Source: Pseudoxanthomonas sp. J35
GTDB taxonomy: Bacteria > Pseudomonadota > Gammaproteobacteria > Xanthomonadales > Xanthomonadaceae
Direction of reading: 5' to 3'
Assembly: GCF_000513995.1 (NCBI RefSeq)
Contig: NZ_KI911335.1
Location: forward strand, 37,004 to 101,003
DNA length: 64,000 nucleotides
Part shown: in pieces, positions 1 through 9,650 of the stretch
Position numbering within the stretch: position 1 is the first letter of the stretch
Layout: each line of letters opens with the position of its first letter
The notes under the pieces: generated by a model
The model's database searches: none
What the model was told of the DNA's origin: nothing
What the model saw: the letters and a program-made list of their open reading frames with translations, nothing else
Position numbers and translations under genes: made by a program

Positions 1-1
1 G

Positions 2-112
2 GGCGGCGCGCTGATGGTGGTGTTCGCGCTCAACCGGCTGTTCCTCGCGTTCGCTCCGGCAGCGGAGGCCACCCCGGCCGCGCAGCCGGCGCCGCAGGAC
101 GGAGACCTCTGA
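2..112 (+). CDS. TRAP transporter small permease (DctQ family), C-terminal fragment
   Basis: Only the last 36 codons are inside the window; the start lies upstream. The fragment begins with a hydrophobic stretch (MVVFALNRLFLAF) and ends in a short Ala/Pro-rich tail before the TGA at 110-112. The family assignment rests on position: the next gene is a TRAP large permease starting one base after this stop, and in TRAP systems the DctQ small permease directly precedes DctM. In the membrane DctQ pairs with DctM and with a periplasmic DctP binding protein. The fragment itself is too short to prove the family. Confidence 0.6.
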   Translation, partial: GGALMVVFALNRLFLAFAPAAEATPAAQPAPQDGDL

Positions 113-113
113 C

Positions 114-1394
114 ATGGCCATCGCCCTGCTCTTCCTCGTATTCGCCATCCTGCTCGTCATCGGCGTGCCGGTGGCGTTCGCCCTGGCCGCCGCCTCGCTG
201 GTGACCCTGCTGTACCTGGACCTGCCGTCGGTGGTGCTGGTCCAGCAGATTTCGGCCGGCTCCGGCTCGGCCTCGCTGATCGCGATCCCGCTGTTCATCT
301 TCGCCGGCGAGATCATGATGCGCGGCGGCATTTCCGAGCGCCTGATCGCGCTGGCCTCGTCGCTGGTCGGCCGCCTGCGCGGCGGCCTGGGCCAGGTCTC
401 GGTGCTGTCCTCGCTGTTCTTCGGCGGCGTGTCCGGCTCGGCGATCGCCGACGTCTCGGCGGTCGGCGGCACGATGATCCCGCAGATGGTCAAGCGCGGC
501 TACGACCGCGACTTCGCCGTCAACGTCAGCATCACCGCCGCGCTGGTGGCGCTGCTGGTGCCGCCCTCGCACAACCTGATCCTGTTCTCGGCCGCGGCCG
601 GCGGCGGCCTGTCGATCGCGCGGCTGTTCGCCGCGGGCATCGTCCCGGCGCTGCTGATGACCGTGGCTCTGATGTTCACCGGCTACGTGGTGGCACGCCG
701 CCGCGGCTACGGCACCGAGCCGTTCCCGGGCATGCGCGCGGTGATGGTGCGCCTGGTCTCCGCGCTGCCGGGCCTGGGTCTGGTCGCGCTGATCTTCGTC
801 GGCATCCGCGCCGGCATCTTCACCGCGGTCGAGTCGGCGGCCATCGCCGTGGTCTACGCGCTGCTGGTGACGGTGGTGCTGTACCGGCAGCTGCGCCTGC
901 GCGAGTTCCTCGACACGGTGGTGCACGCGGCGCGCAGCACCGGCGTGATCCTGTTCGTGATCGCCACCGCGGCGGTGTTCGGCTGGCTGCTGGCCTACCT
1001 GCAGGTGCCGGCGGCGGCGGTGGAGTTCCTGCAGTCGTTCGCGCACAGCAAGTACATGGTGCTGCTGATGATCGTGGTCATGCTGCTGCTGCTGGGCACC
1101 TTCATGGACCTGGCGCCGATGATCCTGATCTGCACCCCGATCTTCCTGCCGGTGGCCAGGGCCTACGGCATCGACCCGGTCCACTTCGGCCTGGTGCTGG
1201 TCCTGACCGGCGGCCTGGGCCTGGTCACCCCTCCGGTGGGCTCGGTGCTGTTCATCGGCACGGCCATCGGCAAGATCAGCGTCGGCGAGAGCATGCGCAC
1301 GATCTGGCCGTTCTGGCTGGCCGGCCTGGCCGTGCTGCTGGTGGTGGCGTTCTTCCCGCAGCTGTCGCTGTGGCTGCCCGGGATCCTGGCCTGA
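114..1394 (+). CDS. TRAP transporter large permease (DctM family)
   Basis: A 426-residue polytopic inner-membrane protein of the usual DctM length. It is hydrophobic almost throughout, with typical DctM blocks near the N-terminus (GVPVAFALAAASLV, IPLFIFAGEIM) and in the middle (GGVSGSAIADVSAVG). It would be the catalytic, cation-coupled channel subunit of a tripartite ATP-independent periplasmic transporter. The ATG follows the DctQ-like stop by one base, so the two are co-translated. The LacI regulator, KduI and KduD downstream suggest uptake of pectin-derived uronates or unsaturated galacturonides. Substrate is inferred from neighbours only, and no binding protein is visible in the window. 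Confidence 0.88.
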   Translation: MAIALLFLVFAILLVIGVPVAFALAAASLVTLLYLDLPSVVLVQQISAGSGSASLIAIPLFIFAGEIMMRGGISERLIALASSLVGRLRGGLGQVSVLSSLFFGGVSGSAIADVSAVGGTMIPQMVKRGYDRDFAVNVSITAALVALLVPPSHNLILFSAAAGGGLSIARLFAAGIVPALLMTVALMFTGYVVARRRGYGTEPFPGMRAVMVRLVSALPGLGLVALIFVGIRAGIFTAVESAAIAVVYALLVTVVLYRQLRLREFLDTVVHAARSTGVILFVIATAAVFGWLLAYLQVPAAAVEFLQSFAHSKYMVLLMIVVMLLLLGTFMDLAPMILICTPIFLPVARAYGIDPVHFGLVLVLTGGLGLVTPPVGSVLFIGTAIGKISVGESMRTIWPFWLAGLAVLLVVAFFPQLSLWLPGILA

Positions 1395-1477
1395 CCGCGT
1401 CCCGGCCCGGCCGGGCGGGGCAGTCCGCCGGCCGGCGCTGGGGCTAGAATCGACCCAACCCTCCACCGAAAGCTTCC

Positions 1478-2533
1478 ATGCCCGCGCGTCCTTCCCAAGC
1501 CCCGCAGACCCCCCGGGCCGCCACCGGCAAGGCGGCGACCATCAACGACATCGCGCGGCTGGCGGGCGTTTCCAAGAAGACGATCTCGCGGATCATCAAC
1601 AACTCGCCGCTGGTGCGGAAGGACACCCGGGAGAAGGTCGAGGCGCTGATGCGCGAGGTCGGCTACGTGCCCGACCCGCTGGCGCGCGGCCTGGCCTTCC
1701 GCCGTTCGTTCCTGATCGGCATGGTCTACGACAACCCCACCGCGCAGTACATCGTCGACATGCAGTACGGCGCGCTGGACGCGCTGCGCGAATCGGGCTT
1801 CGAGCTGGTGGTGCATCCCTGCGACACGCGCAGCCCCGGCTACATCGACGGCGTGCGCCGCTTCGTCCAGCAGCAGAAACTGCACGGGGTGATGCTGGTG
1901 CCGCGCGCCTCGGAAGACCAGAACCTGGCCGACATGCTGGCCGAGATGGGCTGCCGCTACACGCGCATCGTGCCGGTCGGCTTCGAGGACACCGACGGCC
2001 GCATGATCGTGACCCACGACCGCGACGGCGCGGCCGAGGCGGCCGACTACCTGCTGACCCTGGGCCACCGCGACATCGCCCTGATCACCGGTCCGCAGGC
2101 CTACCGTTCGGCGGTGGAGCGCACCGGCGGCTTCGTCGAGACCCTGGCCCGGCGCGGAATCGAGGTGCCAAAGGAACGCATCATCGAGGCCAGCTACACC
2201 TTCGAGTCCGGCGTGGCCGCGGCGGAGAAGCTGCTGGCCGGCAAGCAGCGGCCGACCGCGATCTTCTGCGGCAACGACGAGATGGCCGCCGGCGTCTACA
2301 AGGTGGCCATGCGCGCCGGGATCAGCATCCCCCGCGACCTGTCGGTGATCGGCTACGACGACAGCCCGCTGGCCTCGCGCCTGTGGCCGTCGCTGACCTC
2401 GGTCCGCCGCCAGACCCGCGACACCGGCCGGATCGCGGCGAGCATGCTGATCCGCACCGACAACGCGCCGCTGCCGGTGGCCAGCGTGCGCCCGCACCTG
2501 ATCGTCCGCGACTCCTGCCAGCCCCCTGCCTGA
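1478..2533 (+). CDS. LacI-family transcriptional regulator, likely of uronate/pectin genes
   Basis: A 351-residue LacI/GalR-type repressor. Residues 20-45 (TINDIARLAGVSKKTISRII) are the DNA-binding helix-turn-helix, followed by the hinge near YVPDPLARGL at 63-72 and a periplasmic-binding-protein-like sugar domain with the usual late GYDDSPLA motif. It sits between the TRAP transporter and kduI-kduD in the same orientation, so it probably senses a sugar acid from pectin breakdown. A candidate operator overlapping the kduI promoter lies just after its stop. A TAGAAT -10-like hexamer is present at 1445-1450, 27 bases before the ATG. The effector is unknown. KdgR-like or UxuR-like function is possible, but neither can be assigned from sequence alone. 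Confidence 0.88.
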   Translation: MPARPSQAPQTPRAATGKAATINDIARLAGVSKKTISRIINNSPLVRKDTREKVEALMREVGYVPDPLARGLAFRRSFLIGMVYDNPTAQYIVDMQYGALDALRESGFELVVHPCDTRSPGYIDGVRRFVQQQKLHGVMLVPRASEDQNLADMLAEMGCRYTRIVPVGFEDTDGRMIVTHDRDGAAEAADYLLTLGHRDIALITGPQAYRSAVERTGGFVETLARRGIEVPKERIIEASYTFESGVAAAEKLLAGKQRPTAIFCGNDEMAAGVYKVAMRAGISIPRDLSVIGYDDSPLASRLWPSLTSVRRQTRDTGRIAASMLIRTDNAPLPVASVRPHLIVRDSCQPPA

Positions 2534-2582
2534 GCCCCGCGGAGGCGGCCTCCAGCCGCACCGCCGTTTGCCGCATTGCGGT

Positions 2583-2612
2583 ATGACACCGGTTACCATC
2601 GTCCGCTAGAAT
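2583..2612 (+). promoter_or_regulatory. Putative kduI promoter overlapped by a LacI-type operator
   Basis: A -35-like ATGACA (2583-2588), an 18-base spacer and a -10 TAGAAT (2607-2612) stand 70 bases before the kduI ATG. The segment TGACACCGGTTACCA (2584-2598), centred on CCGG, is an imperfect dyad of the kind bound by LacI-family repressors, and it covers the -35 box. Binding there would block RNA polymerase. The regulator encoded immediately upstream is the obvious candidate. This is inferred from layout and motif; no second copy of the operator was found in the window. Confidence 0.5.
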
Positions 2613-2682
2613 GCCGCTTCAATGCACCACCCTGGCCGGGAATCCCAAGCCCCGGCCTTGCGTACCGAGGAGCCCCGAGCCG

Positions 2683-3531
2683 ATGTACCAGAAGACCTAT
2701 TACGCGACCCACCCCGGCGTGATGCAGGGCGCCAGCAACGACGAGCTGCGCGACCTGTACCTGATCGGCGACCTGTTCGCCGCCGACGAGGTGCGCCTGA
2801 ACTACACCCACTACGAGCGCTTCGTGATCGGCGGCGCCGCCCCGGTCGACAAGGTCGTGTCGCTGCCGAAGCAGACCGAGCCGGCCTCGGCCGCCGGCAA
2901 GCCGTTCCTGGAGCGTCGCGAGCTGGGCGTGATCAACGTCGGTGCCGGCACCGGCACGGTGACCGTCGACGGCACCGAGTACGTGCTCGGTCCGAAGGAC
3001 GGCCTGTACGTGGCGATGGGCAGCGAGGAGGTCAGCTTCGCCTCGGCCGACGCCGCCAACCCGGCCAGGTTCTACCTGACCTCGACCCCGGCGCACGCCC
3101 GCTTCGAGACCAAGCAGCTGTCGATCAAGGACGCCGTCGCCCTGGACCGCGGCGCGCTGGAGACCAGCAACGAGCGCACGATCTACCAGTTCATCGTGCC
3201 GGCCACCTGCAAGTCCTCGCAGCTGCTGCTGGGCCTGACCGTGCTCAAGCCGGGCAGCGTGTGGAACACCATGCCGCCGCACCTGCACGACCGCCGCAGC
3301 GAGGTCTACTTCTACTTCGACCTGGGCGAGAACGACCGCGTCTACCACTTCATGGGCCAGCCGGACCAGCAGCGCCACATCGTCATGCAGAACGACGAGG
3401 CCGTGGTTTCGCCGCCGTGGTCGATCCACATGGGTTCGGGCACGTCCAACTACGCCTTCATCTGGGCGATGGGCGGCGAGAACCTGGACTACACCGACAT
3501 GAACGTGCTGGACATCTGCCAGCTGAAATGA
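2683..3531 (+). CDS. kduI: 5-dehydro-4-deoxy-D-glucuronate isomerase
   Basis: A 282-residue cupin-fold isomerase (E. coli KduI is 278 residues). It converts 5-keto-4-deoxyuronate, the product of unsaturated galacturonide cleavage, to 3-deoxy-D-glycero-2,5-hexodiulosonate, the substrate of KduD. The zinc ligands expected in the family are visible as H200, H202 and E207 in [10 protein letters not shown] and H249 in SIHMGSG. The ATG at 2683 was chosen because the protein then starts [12 protein letters not shown], in register with the family; upstream in-frame codons have no homologous look. kduD follows after 140 bases with a REP-like hairpin in the gap. Confidence 0.96.
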   Translation: MYQKTYYATHPGVMQGASNDELRDLYLIGDLFAADEVRLNYTHYERFVIGGAAPVDKVVSLPKQTEPASAAGKPFLERRELGVINVGAGTGTVTVDGTEYVLGPKDGLYVAMGSEEVSFASADAANPARFYLTSTPAHARFETKQLSIKDAVALDRGALETSNERTIYQFIVPATCKSSQLLLGLTVLKPGSVWNTMPPHLHDRRSEVYFYFDLGENDRVYHFMGQPDQQRHIVMQNDEAVVSPPWSIHMGSGTSNYAFIWAMGGENLDYTDMNVLDICQLK

Positions 3532-3560
3532 CCTGACGCGCCGCCCCGCGGCGCGCCTCC

Positions 3561-3587
3561 CTGTAAGCGGGGCTTGCCCCGCTCCTC
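3561..3587. repeat. REP-like hairpin between kduI and kduD
   Basis: The 18-base perfect hairpin AGCGGGGCTTGCCCCGCT (3566-3583), inside CTGTA...CCTC flanks, resembles the short GC-rich palindromes scattered between genes in xanthomonads and pseudomonads. No T-run follows, so it is not a standard terminator. It may stabilise the kduI message or uncouple it from kduD. Confidence 0.5.
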
Positions 3588-3671
3588 CCCTCCGGAACGC
3601 CGGCCGAACCCGGCCTTCCCCGCAATGCGCCCGGCGGGCCACCCCCGCCCCACGTACAACGAGGACCGCTC

Positions 3672-4430
3672 ATGGCAAACAACCCGTTCAGTCTGGAAGG
3701 CAAGGTCGCCCTGGTCACCGGCGCCAACACCGGCCTAGGCCAGGGCATCGCCCTGGCGCTGGCCGAAGCCGGCGCCGACATCGCCGCCGCCGGCATCGTC
3801 GAAGCCACCGAGACCGGCGAGAAGGTGCGCGCCCTGGGCCGCCGCTTCCTCAACCTGGAAGCCAACCTGATCTCGATCGAGCCGGTCCAGCGCCTGGTCA
3901 AGGAAACCGTCGCCGGCCTCGGCGGACTGGACATCCTGGTCAACAACGCCGGCCTGATCCGGCGCGCCGACGCGGTCGACTTCAGCGAGAAGGACTGGGA
4001 CGACGTCATGAACGTCAACCTCAAGTCCGCCTTCTTCATGTCGCAGGCCGCCGGCCGCCACTTCATCGCCCAGGGCAGCGGCAAGATCATCAACATCGCC
4101 TCGATGCTGTCGTTCCAGGGCGGCATCCGTGTGCCGTCGTACACCGCCTCCAAGAGCGGCATCGCCGGCATCACCCGCCTGCTGGCCAACGAATGGGCGA
4201 GCAAGGGCATCAACATCAACGCCATCGCCCCCGGCTACATGGCCACCGACAACACCGCCCAGCTGCGCGCCGACGAGCAGCGCAGCGCCGAGATCCTCGG
4301 CCGCATCCCGGCCGGGCGCTGGGGCACGCCGGCCGACCTGGGCGGCGCCGCGGTGTTCCTGGCCAGTCGCGCCTCCGACTACGTCAACGGCGCGATCATC
4401 CCGGTCGACGGCGGCTGGCTGGCGCGCTGA
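3672..4430 (+). CDS. kduD: 2-dehydro-3-deoxy-D-gluconate 5-dehydrogenase
   Basis: A 252-residue classical short-chain dehydrogenase. It has the nucleotide-binding motif TGANTGLGQG (16-25), the NNAG motif (91-94) and the catalytic S144, Y157 and K161 (YTASK). KduD reduces the KduI product to 2-keto-3-deoxygluconate with NAD(P)H, feeding KDG kinase and aldolase. Length and the pairing with kduI make the assignment secure. A factor-independent terminator follows at 4531-4566, so kduI-kduD ends here. Confidence 0.95.
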   Translation: MANNPFSLEGKVALVTGANTGLGQGIALALAEAGADIAAAGIVEATETGEKVRALGRRFLNLEANLISIEPVQRLVKETVAGLGGLDILVNNAGLIRRADAVDFSEKDWDDVMNVNLKSAFFMSQAAGRHFIAQGSGKIINIASMLSFQGGIRVPSYTASKSGIAGITRLLANEWASKGININAIAPGYMATDNTAQLRADEQRSAEILGRIPAGRWGTPADLGGAAVFLASRASDYVNGAIIPVDGGWLAR

Positions 4431-4530
4431 CCCCCACGTCGGGATGTTCCCGGCGCCGCGGGCAGGCGGCGCTACGCCAACGAGCGCCCTCTCTCCACGC
4501 CCGCGACCCGGAAAGATACCGGCAACCTTT

Positions 4531-4566
4531 GCCCCGTCCCGGCCTGCCGACGACGGGGCTTTTTTT
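4531..4566 (+). terminator. Rho-independent terminator after kduD
   Basis: Perfect 8-bp stem GCCCCGTC (4531-4538) with GACGGGGC (4552-4559), followed by seven T residues (4560-4566). It lies just before the ribosome binding site of the esterase gene, so that gene needs its own promoter or read-through. Confidence 0.85.
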
Positions 4567-4577
4567 GGAGCATGCCC

Positions 4578-5708
4578 ATGACGACCACCAGGCTGCTGTC
4601 GCTGCTGCTGACCCTCGCCGGCATCGCCGGCTCCGCACAGGCCGAGGCTCCGCGGCGCGTCTTCCTCGCCGGCGACTCCACCGTCGCCGAATACGGTCCG
4701 GAACGGGCGCCACGCAACGGCTGGGGCCAGCAGCTGCAGTCGTTCCTCGATCCGGCCGCGCTGGAAGTACGCAACCACGCCATCGGCGGGCGCAGCTCGC
4801 GCAGCTTCATCGAGGAAGGCCGGCTCGACGCGATCGCGAAGGAACTGCGCAAGGGCGACGTGCTGCTGGTGCAGTTCGGCCACAACGACGCCAAGGTCGA
4901 GGACCCGACGCGCTACACCGACCCGGCGCAGGCCTATCCGCAGTGGCTGATGCGCTACGTGGAACTGGCGCGCAGCCGCGGCGCCACGCCGATCCTGGTC
5001 AGCCCGGTGTCGCGGCGGGTATGGGACTTCGGCTCGCTGCTGGACACCCACGCGCGCTACACCGACGCGATCCGCGCGCTCGCCGCGCGCGAGCAGGTCG
5101 CACTGATCGACCTCAACGCCAGCAGCAGCGCCTGGATCCGCGCCCTCGGCGACGAGGCCTCGAAGGCCTACTTCGAGCACGTGCCCGAACGCGGCGTGCG
5201 CGACGACACCCACCTGAGCGTCGCCGGCGCCACCCTGGTCGCCTGCCTGGTGGTGCGCGACTGGAAGGCGCTGGACCCTTCGCTGGGCAGGCACGTGGTC
5301 CGCGATACCGACTGCGGCGCGCCGCCGACCGCGCGCGCCGACAGGGCCGCGCAGGCGCATCCGTCCTCGGTGGTGCACGAGAGCGACTTCGCCCGCGAGC
5401 AGCCGGGCCCGCACGGCGGCGCCGGGCGCACCACCGGCTACACACTGTTCGCCGACGCTCCAGGCCTGCCGTTCGTGATGCGCAAGCGCGTGCTGCATCC
5501 GGGCGCGGGCATCGGCCTGCACCAGCACCACAAGGACGAGATCTACTACGTACTCGAAGGCCGCGGACGCTACGTGCTCGACGGCCAGGCCTACGAAGTC
5601 GGTCCGGGCCACGCGATGCTGACCCGCCCCGGGAGCACGCATGCGATCGAGCAGGTGGGCGAGGAACCACTGGTGCTGATGCTCGCGTACCCCGCGAGCA
5701 CGCCATGA
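4578..5708 (+). CDS. Secreted rhamnogalacturonan acetylesterase (CE12, SGNH) fused to a cupin domain
   Basis: 376 residues: a signal peptide ending near AQA (19-22), an SGNH/GDSL esterase of the CE12 type (about 25-245) and a C-terminal cupin (about 285-370). Catalytic blocks are GDST with nucleophile S34, the GHND block with N103, and the D209-x-x-H212 dyad. The cupin shows H315, H317 and E321 (LHQHHKDE), typical metal ligands. CE12 enzymes remove acetyl groups from rhamnogalacturonan, exposing the backbone to lyases. The ATG at 4578 is preferred over 4572 because GGAG (4567-4570) is then 7 bases away. It lies downstream of kduID, consistent with pectin use. The role of the cupin is unknown; sugar binding is a guess. 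Confidence 0.85.
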   Translation: MTTTRLLSLLLTLAGIAGSAQAEAPRRVFLAGDSTVAEYGPERAPRNGWGQQLQSFLDPAALEVRNHAIGGRSSRSFIEEGRLDAIAKELRKGDVLLVQFGHNDAKVEDPTRYTDPAQAYPQWLMRYVELARSRGATPILVSPVSRRVWDFGSLLDTHARYTDAIRALAAREQVALIDLNASSSAWIRALGDEASKAYFEHVPERGVRDDTHLSVAGATLVACLVVRDWKALDPSLGRHVVRDTDCGAPPTARADRAAQAHPSSVVHESDFAREQPGPHGGAGRTTGYTLFADAPGLPFVMRKRVLHPGAGIGLHQHHKDEIYYVLEGRGRYVLDGQAYEVGPGHAMLTRPGSTHAIEQVGEEPLVLMLAYPASTP

Positions 5709-6078
5709 CGCCGTCGTCACATGACTGAATGAATTATGGGCAGTGAGACGCGGGCTGTCCCTTGCGCGCGCCGGTCGTCGTTTCTTCCCGATACAGAAGA
5801 GACATGCGCGAAGCCTCGCACATCCCGGGGGACCATATGAACTGCCCGATCCAAGAAGCACCGCCAGGCCGATGCCGGCCCTGCCTCCCTGAAGCCAGGC
5901 CCCGCCGTCGATGCTGAAGGCCGGCGCGCACTCGCGCCGCGGCGGAGGTTCCGCCGCGCGGCCTTCCCGACCACGCCCACCCACTGTCACCGGACGATGA
6001 CGGCCTGACGGCGCGCCCGCGCGCCGCCGGCGGTCCTCCGCCGGTCGGCATGCGGAGCGACGCAGGGAGCAAGGAACG
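5709..6078. other. Intergenic region, no convincing gene
   Basis: 370 bases between the esterase and the sigma-54 activator. Several GC-rich inverted stretches are present (for example near 5938-5962 and 6011-6050), but there is no clear terminator. A 26-codon Cys/Pro/Arg-rich reading frame (5837-5917, starting MNCPIQEAPP) has a GGGGGA sequence 6 bases upstream. It is not annotated as a gene because nothing else supports it. Confidence 0.4.
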
Positions 6079-7410
<1,332 letters not shown>

Positions 7411-7438
7411 GCCGGCCGCGCCCGGGGTCGTACACCCC

Positions 7439-8809
7439 TTACAGGCTGTACGGGATCTTGAAGCCGAGGCTGAAGTCCGGCGCGTCCGGGGTCAGGCCGA
7501 TGCCGAGCAGGCCGACCATGGTCGCGTGAGGGTTCAGCGCGTAGGTCACGCCCAGGTTGAACATCGCCGCGTTGGCGTCGCTGCCGATGACCTTGGTCCA
7601 CGGCTGCCCCTCGTAGCGGGTACGGGCGCGGGCGCTCATGCGGTTGCTCAGCGACATGCTGAAGCTGGTGCGCTCGTTGAACGCGAAGGCCACGCCGGCG
7701 CCGTAGTAGAACGAGTCGCCGAGCTTCACGTCGCCCGGGTTGACCGTGTCGGGGTTGTTGTCGATGTCGTCGAAGCTGGACTCGAACGAGTAGGTGTAGC
7801 CGATGTTGCCGAACAGGATCGCCGGGTCGCTGGTCTTCACCATCGACATGCCGACGCTGGCCTGCCAGGCGCCGTTGCCGGTGGGCTGCTCCTCCGGCAC
7901 GGCGAAGCGGATGAAGTCGTCGTCGTCGCGCTCGAGCACCCGCCACGGGATCCCGTAGGGTTCCTGGCCGGTCGGTGCGGTGACGCCGAAGTTCAGCACC
8001 ATCTCCGGGCGCGCGCCACGTTCGGGCAGCAGGCGGAAGTTGGCGCTGGCGGTGATGTCGCCCAGGCCGCTGCCGGTGGTCTCCTCCTGCGCGATCGCCG
8101 CGGCCGCGCCGCCGGCGCCGCCCTTCTGGTAGACGGTCTTGCGCGCCAGGTAGGGCACATCCAGGTTCAGGGTCAGTCGCGGGCTCACGCCCCAGCGCGC
8201 GGCGAGGTTGTAGTTGAGCGTGTCGGACTCGACGTTCTCCACCGCGATGCTGCCGAGGAAGATCGCGTCCAGGGCGAGGAAGCCGTTGAGGGTGAGCTGC
8301 TTGCGGTCGTAGCGGTTGTAGGTGAGGCCGTTCTCGATGGTCAGGCGCTGGTCGAACAGCGCGCGCGCCTGCTGCTTCACGTCGGCCACACTGCGCGACT
8401 CTTCCGCGCGCGCCTTCTCGGCGTCCGCGGCGGAACTGGCATAGCCTTCCTGCGGCTGCGCCGGCGCGCCGGAGGGCTCGGCCGGGGGCTCGGCCCGCGC
8501 AGCAGCAGCGGCCGCGGCGGTGGCGGCCGGCGTCTGCGCCAGCGGGGTGCCGGCCGCCGGTACCTTGCCGGCCAGGCGCGCCTGCAGCGCCTGCACCTGC
8601 ATGTCCAGTTCGCGCAGGCGCCGCACCTCCTGGGCGTAGCTGGCCTTCAGTTCGGCCAGCTGGGAGGCGAGCTGGCGCAGTTCGGCCTCGTCCTCCGGGG
8701 CCGCTGTGTCGGCCTGCTGGGCCAGGGCGCCCGGGGCCGCGGCCCCCAACGCCACGGCGATCGCGATACGCAGTGCGGAAGCGGATGCCGCCGGCATCTT
8801 CCTGATCAC
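7439..8809 (-). CDS. fapF: FapF-like outer-membrane amyloid secretion pore
   Basis: 456 residues, last gene of the fap-like operon. It has a signal peptide (1-30), a predicted coiled coil (39-80, ELRQLASQLAELKASYAQEV), an Ala/Pro-rich linker, then a long C-terminal domain with alternating polar/hydrophobic strands and aromatic girdles ending FSLGFKIPYSL, as expected for an outer-membrane beta-barrel. In Pseudomonas, FapF is a trimeric pore with an N-terminal coiled coil and plug that exports Fap subunits. The GTG at 8809 is chosen because AAGGAG lies 6 bases before it; the ATG at 8797 is poorly spaced. Barrels of this kind are often listed as generic transporters. Confidence 0.72.
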   Translation of the reverse strand: MIRKMPAASASALRIAIAVALGAAAPGALAQQADTAAPEDEAELRQLASQLAELKASYAQEVRRLRELDMQVQALQARLAGKVPAAGTPLAQTPAATAAAAAAARAEPPAEPSGAPAQPQEGYASSAADAEKARAEESRSVADVKQQARALFDQRLTIENGLTYNRYDRKQLTLNGFLALDAIFLGSIAVENVESDTLNYNLAARWGVSPRLTLNLDVPYLARKTVYQKGGAGGAAAAIAQEETTGSGLGDITASANFRLLPERGARPEMVLNFGVTAPTGQEPYGIPWRVLERDDDDFIRFAVPEEQPTGNGAWQASVGMSMVKTSDPAILFGNIGYTYSFESSFDDIDNNPDTVNPGDVKLGDSFYYGAGVAFAFNERTSFSMSLSNRMSARARTRYEGQPWTKVIGSDANAAMFNLGVTYALNPHATMVGLLGIGLTPDAPDFSLGFKIPYSL

Positions 8810-8852
8810 GTGCTTCTCCTTGCTCGCTGCGGTTGGCAGGCCGGAGCCTGCG

Positions 8853-9638
8853 TCAGTAGCCGACGGCGATGCCGCGGCTGAGTGCGATCGCCTGGGCGAC
8901 GTTCTGCCCGAGCGGGGCGCGTCCCTGGGCGCTGCTGCGGACCAGGTCCAGCTCCAGCCAGTTGCTGGCCATCTGCCCGTCGCTGGCCAGCTGGATGCTC
9001 TGGCCCATGCCACTCCGGCCGATCCACTGCTCCACCGCGCCGTGGCCGTCGATCTGCAGCAGCACGCGGGCGGCGTTGCCGTCCAGCGCGGCCAGCGCGG
9101 TCATGCCGTTGACGCTGGTGGAGGTGACCACCGATGCCGAAGGGTCGGGGTCCGGCGTGGTCGGCACATCGCCGTCGCGCATGTTGATCGAGGCGACGTT
9201 GATCGCACGGTTGCCGTCGCCGGCGACCTGCACGCTCTGCACCATGCCGCTGGCGTTGGCCAGGCCGGCGGCGTCGACGTGGCGGTCGCCGTCGGGCGTG
9301 GGCATCGCCGCGTTGGCCGCGGTGATGCTCACGTGCGGCTGGAAGGTCACCTTGGGCGCCTGCGGACGGCTCACGTCCACGCCCAGGGTCATGGTGCTCT
9401 TCAGCTGCGCGCCGGCCTGGGTCTGCCAAGTCGAGACCATGGTCACCCCGAACCAGGCCACCTTGTTGTCGCCGACCGTGTAGCGGCCGCGCATGTCGCC
9501 CATCTCCTCGTCGCTCAGCTCCACCAGCCCGTTGGCCGGGGGCGGTGGCGGCGCCTCCTCGACGTGTGCCAGGGCGGGCAGCGCAACCGGGCTGGTGGCC
9601 AGCCCGAGGGCGATGCAGAGCCTGCGTTTGGTGGTCAT
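8853..9638 (-). CDS. fapE: FapE-like secreted component of the fap-type operon
   Basis: 261 residues with an N-terminal signal peptide ending near ALPALA and a Pro-rich stretch (30-34). A conserved-looking motif follows, LSDEEMGDMRGRY (41-53), then low-complexity Gly/Ala/Asn-rich sequence with beta propensity (MGQSIQLASDGQMASNWLEL). I do not recognise a catalytic motif. The FapE name rests mainly on position: third from the end, between the C39 peptidase and the pore, as in fapABCDEF. FapE in Pseudomonas is a minor secreted or fibre-associated protein. The gap to fapD upstream is 12 bases. Confidence 0.55.
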   Translation of the reverse strand: MTTKRRLCIALGLATSPVALPALAHVEEAPPPPPANGLVELSDEEMGDMRGRYTVGDNKVAWFGVTMVSTWQTQAGAQLKSTMTLGVDVSRPQAPKVTFQPHVSITAANAAMPTPDGDRHVDAAGLANASGMVQSVQVAGDGNRAINVASINMRDGDVPTTPDPDPSASVVTSTSVNGMTALAALDGNAARVLLQIDGHGAVEQWIGRSGMGQSIQLASDGQMASNWLELDLVRSSAQGRAPLGQNVAQAIALSRGIAVGY

Positions 9639-9650
9639 GGCGGAGTCCTC

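Noticed and set aside
5837..5917. A 26-codon Cys-rich peptide frame, considered as a modified-peptide precursor
   Set aside because: No modifying enzyme is nearby and nothing beyond a purine-rich sequence upstream supports translation.
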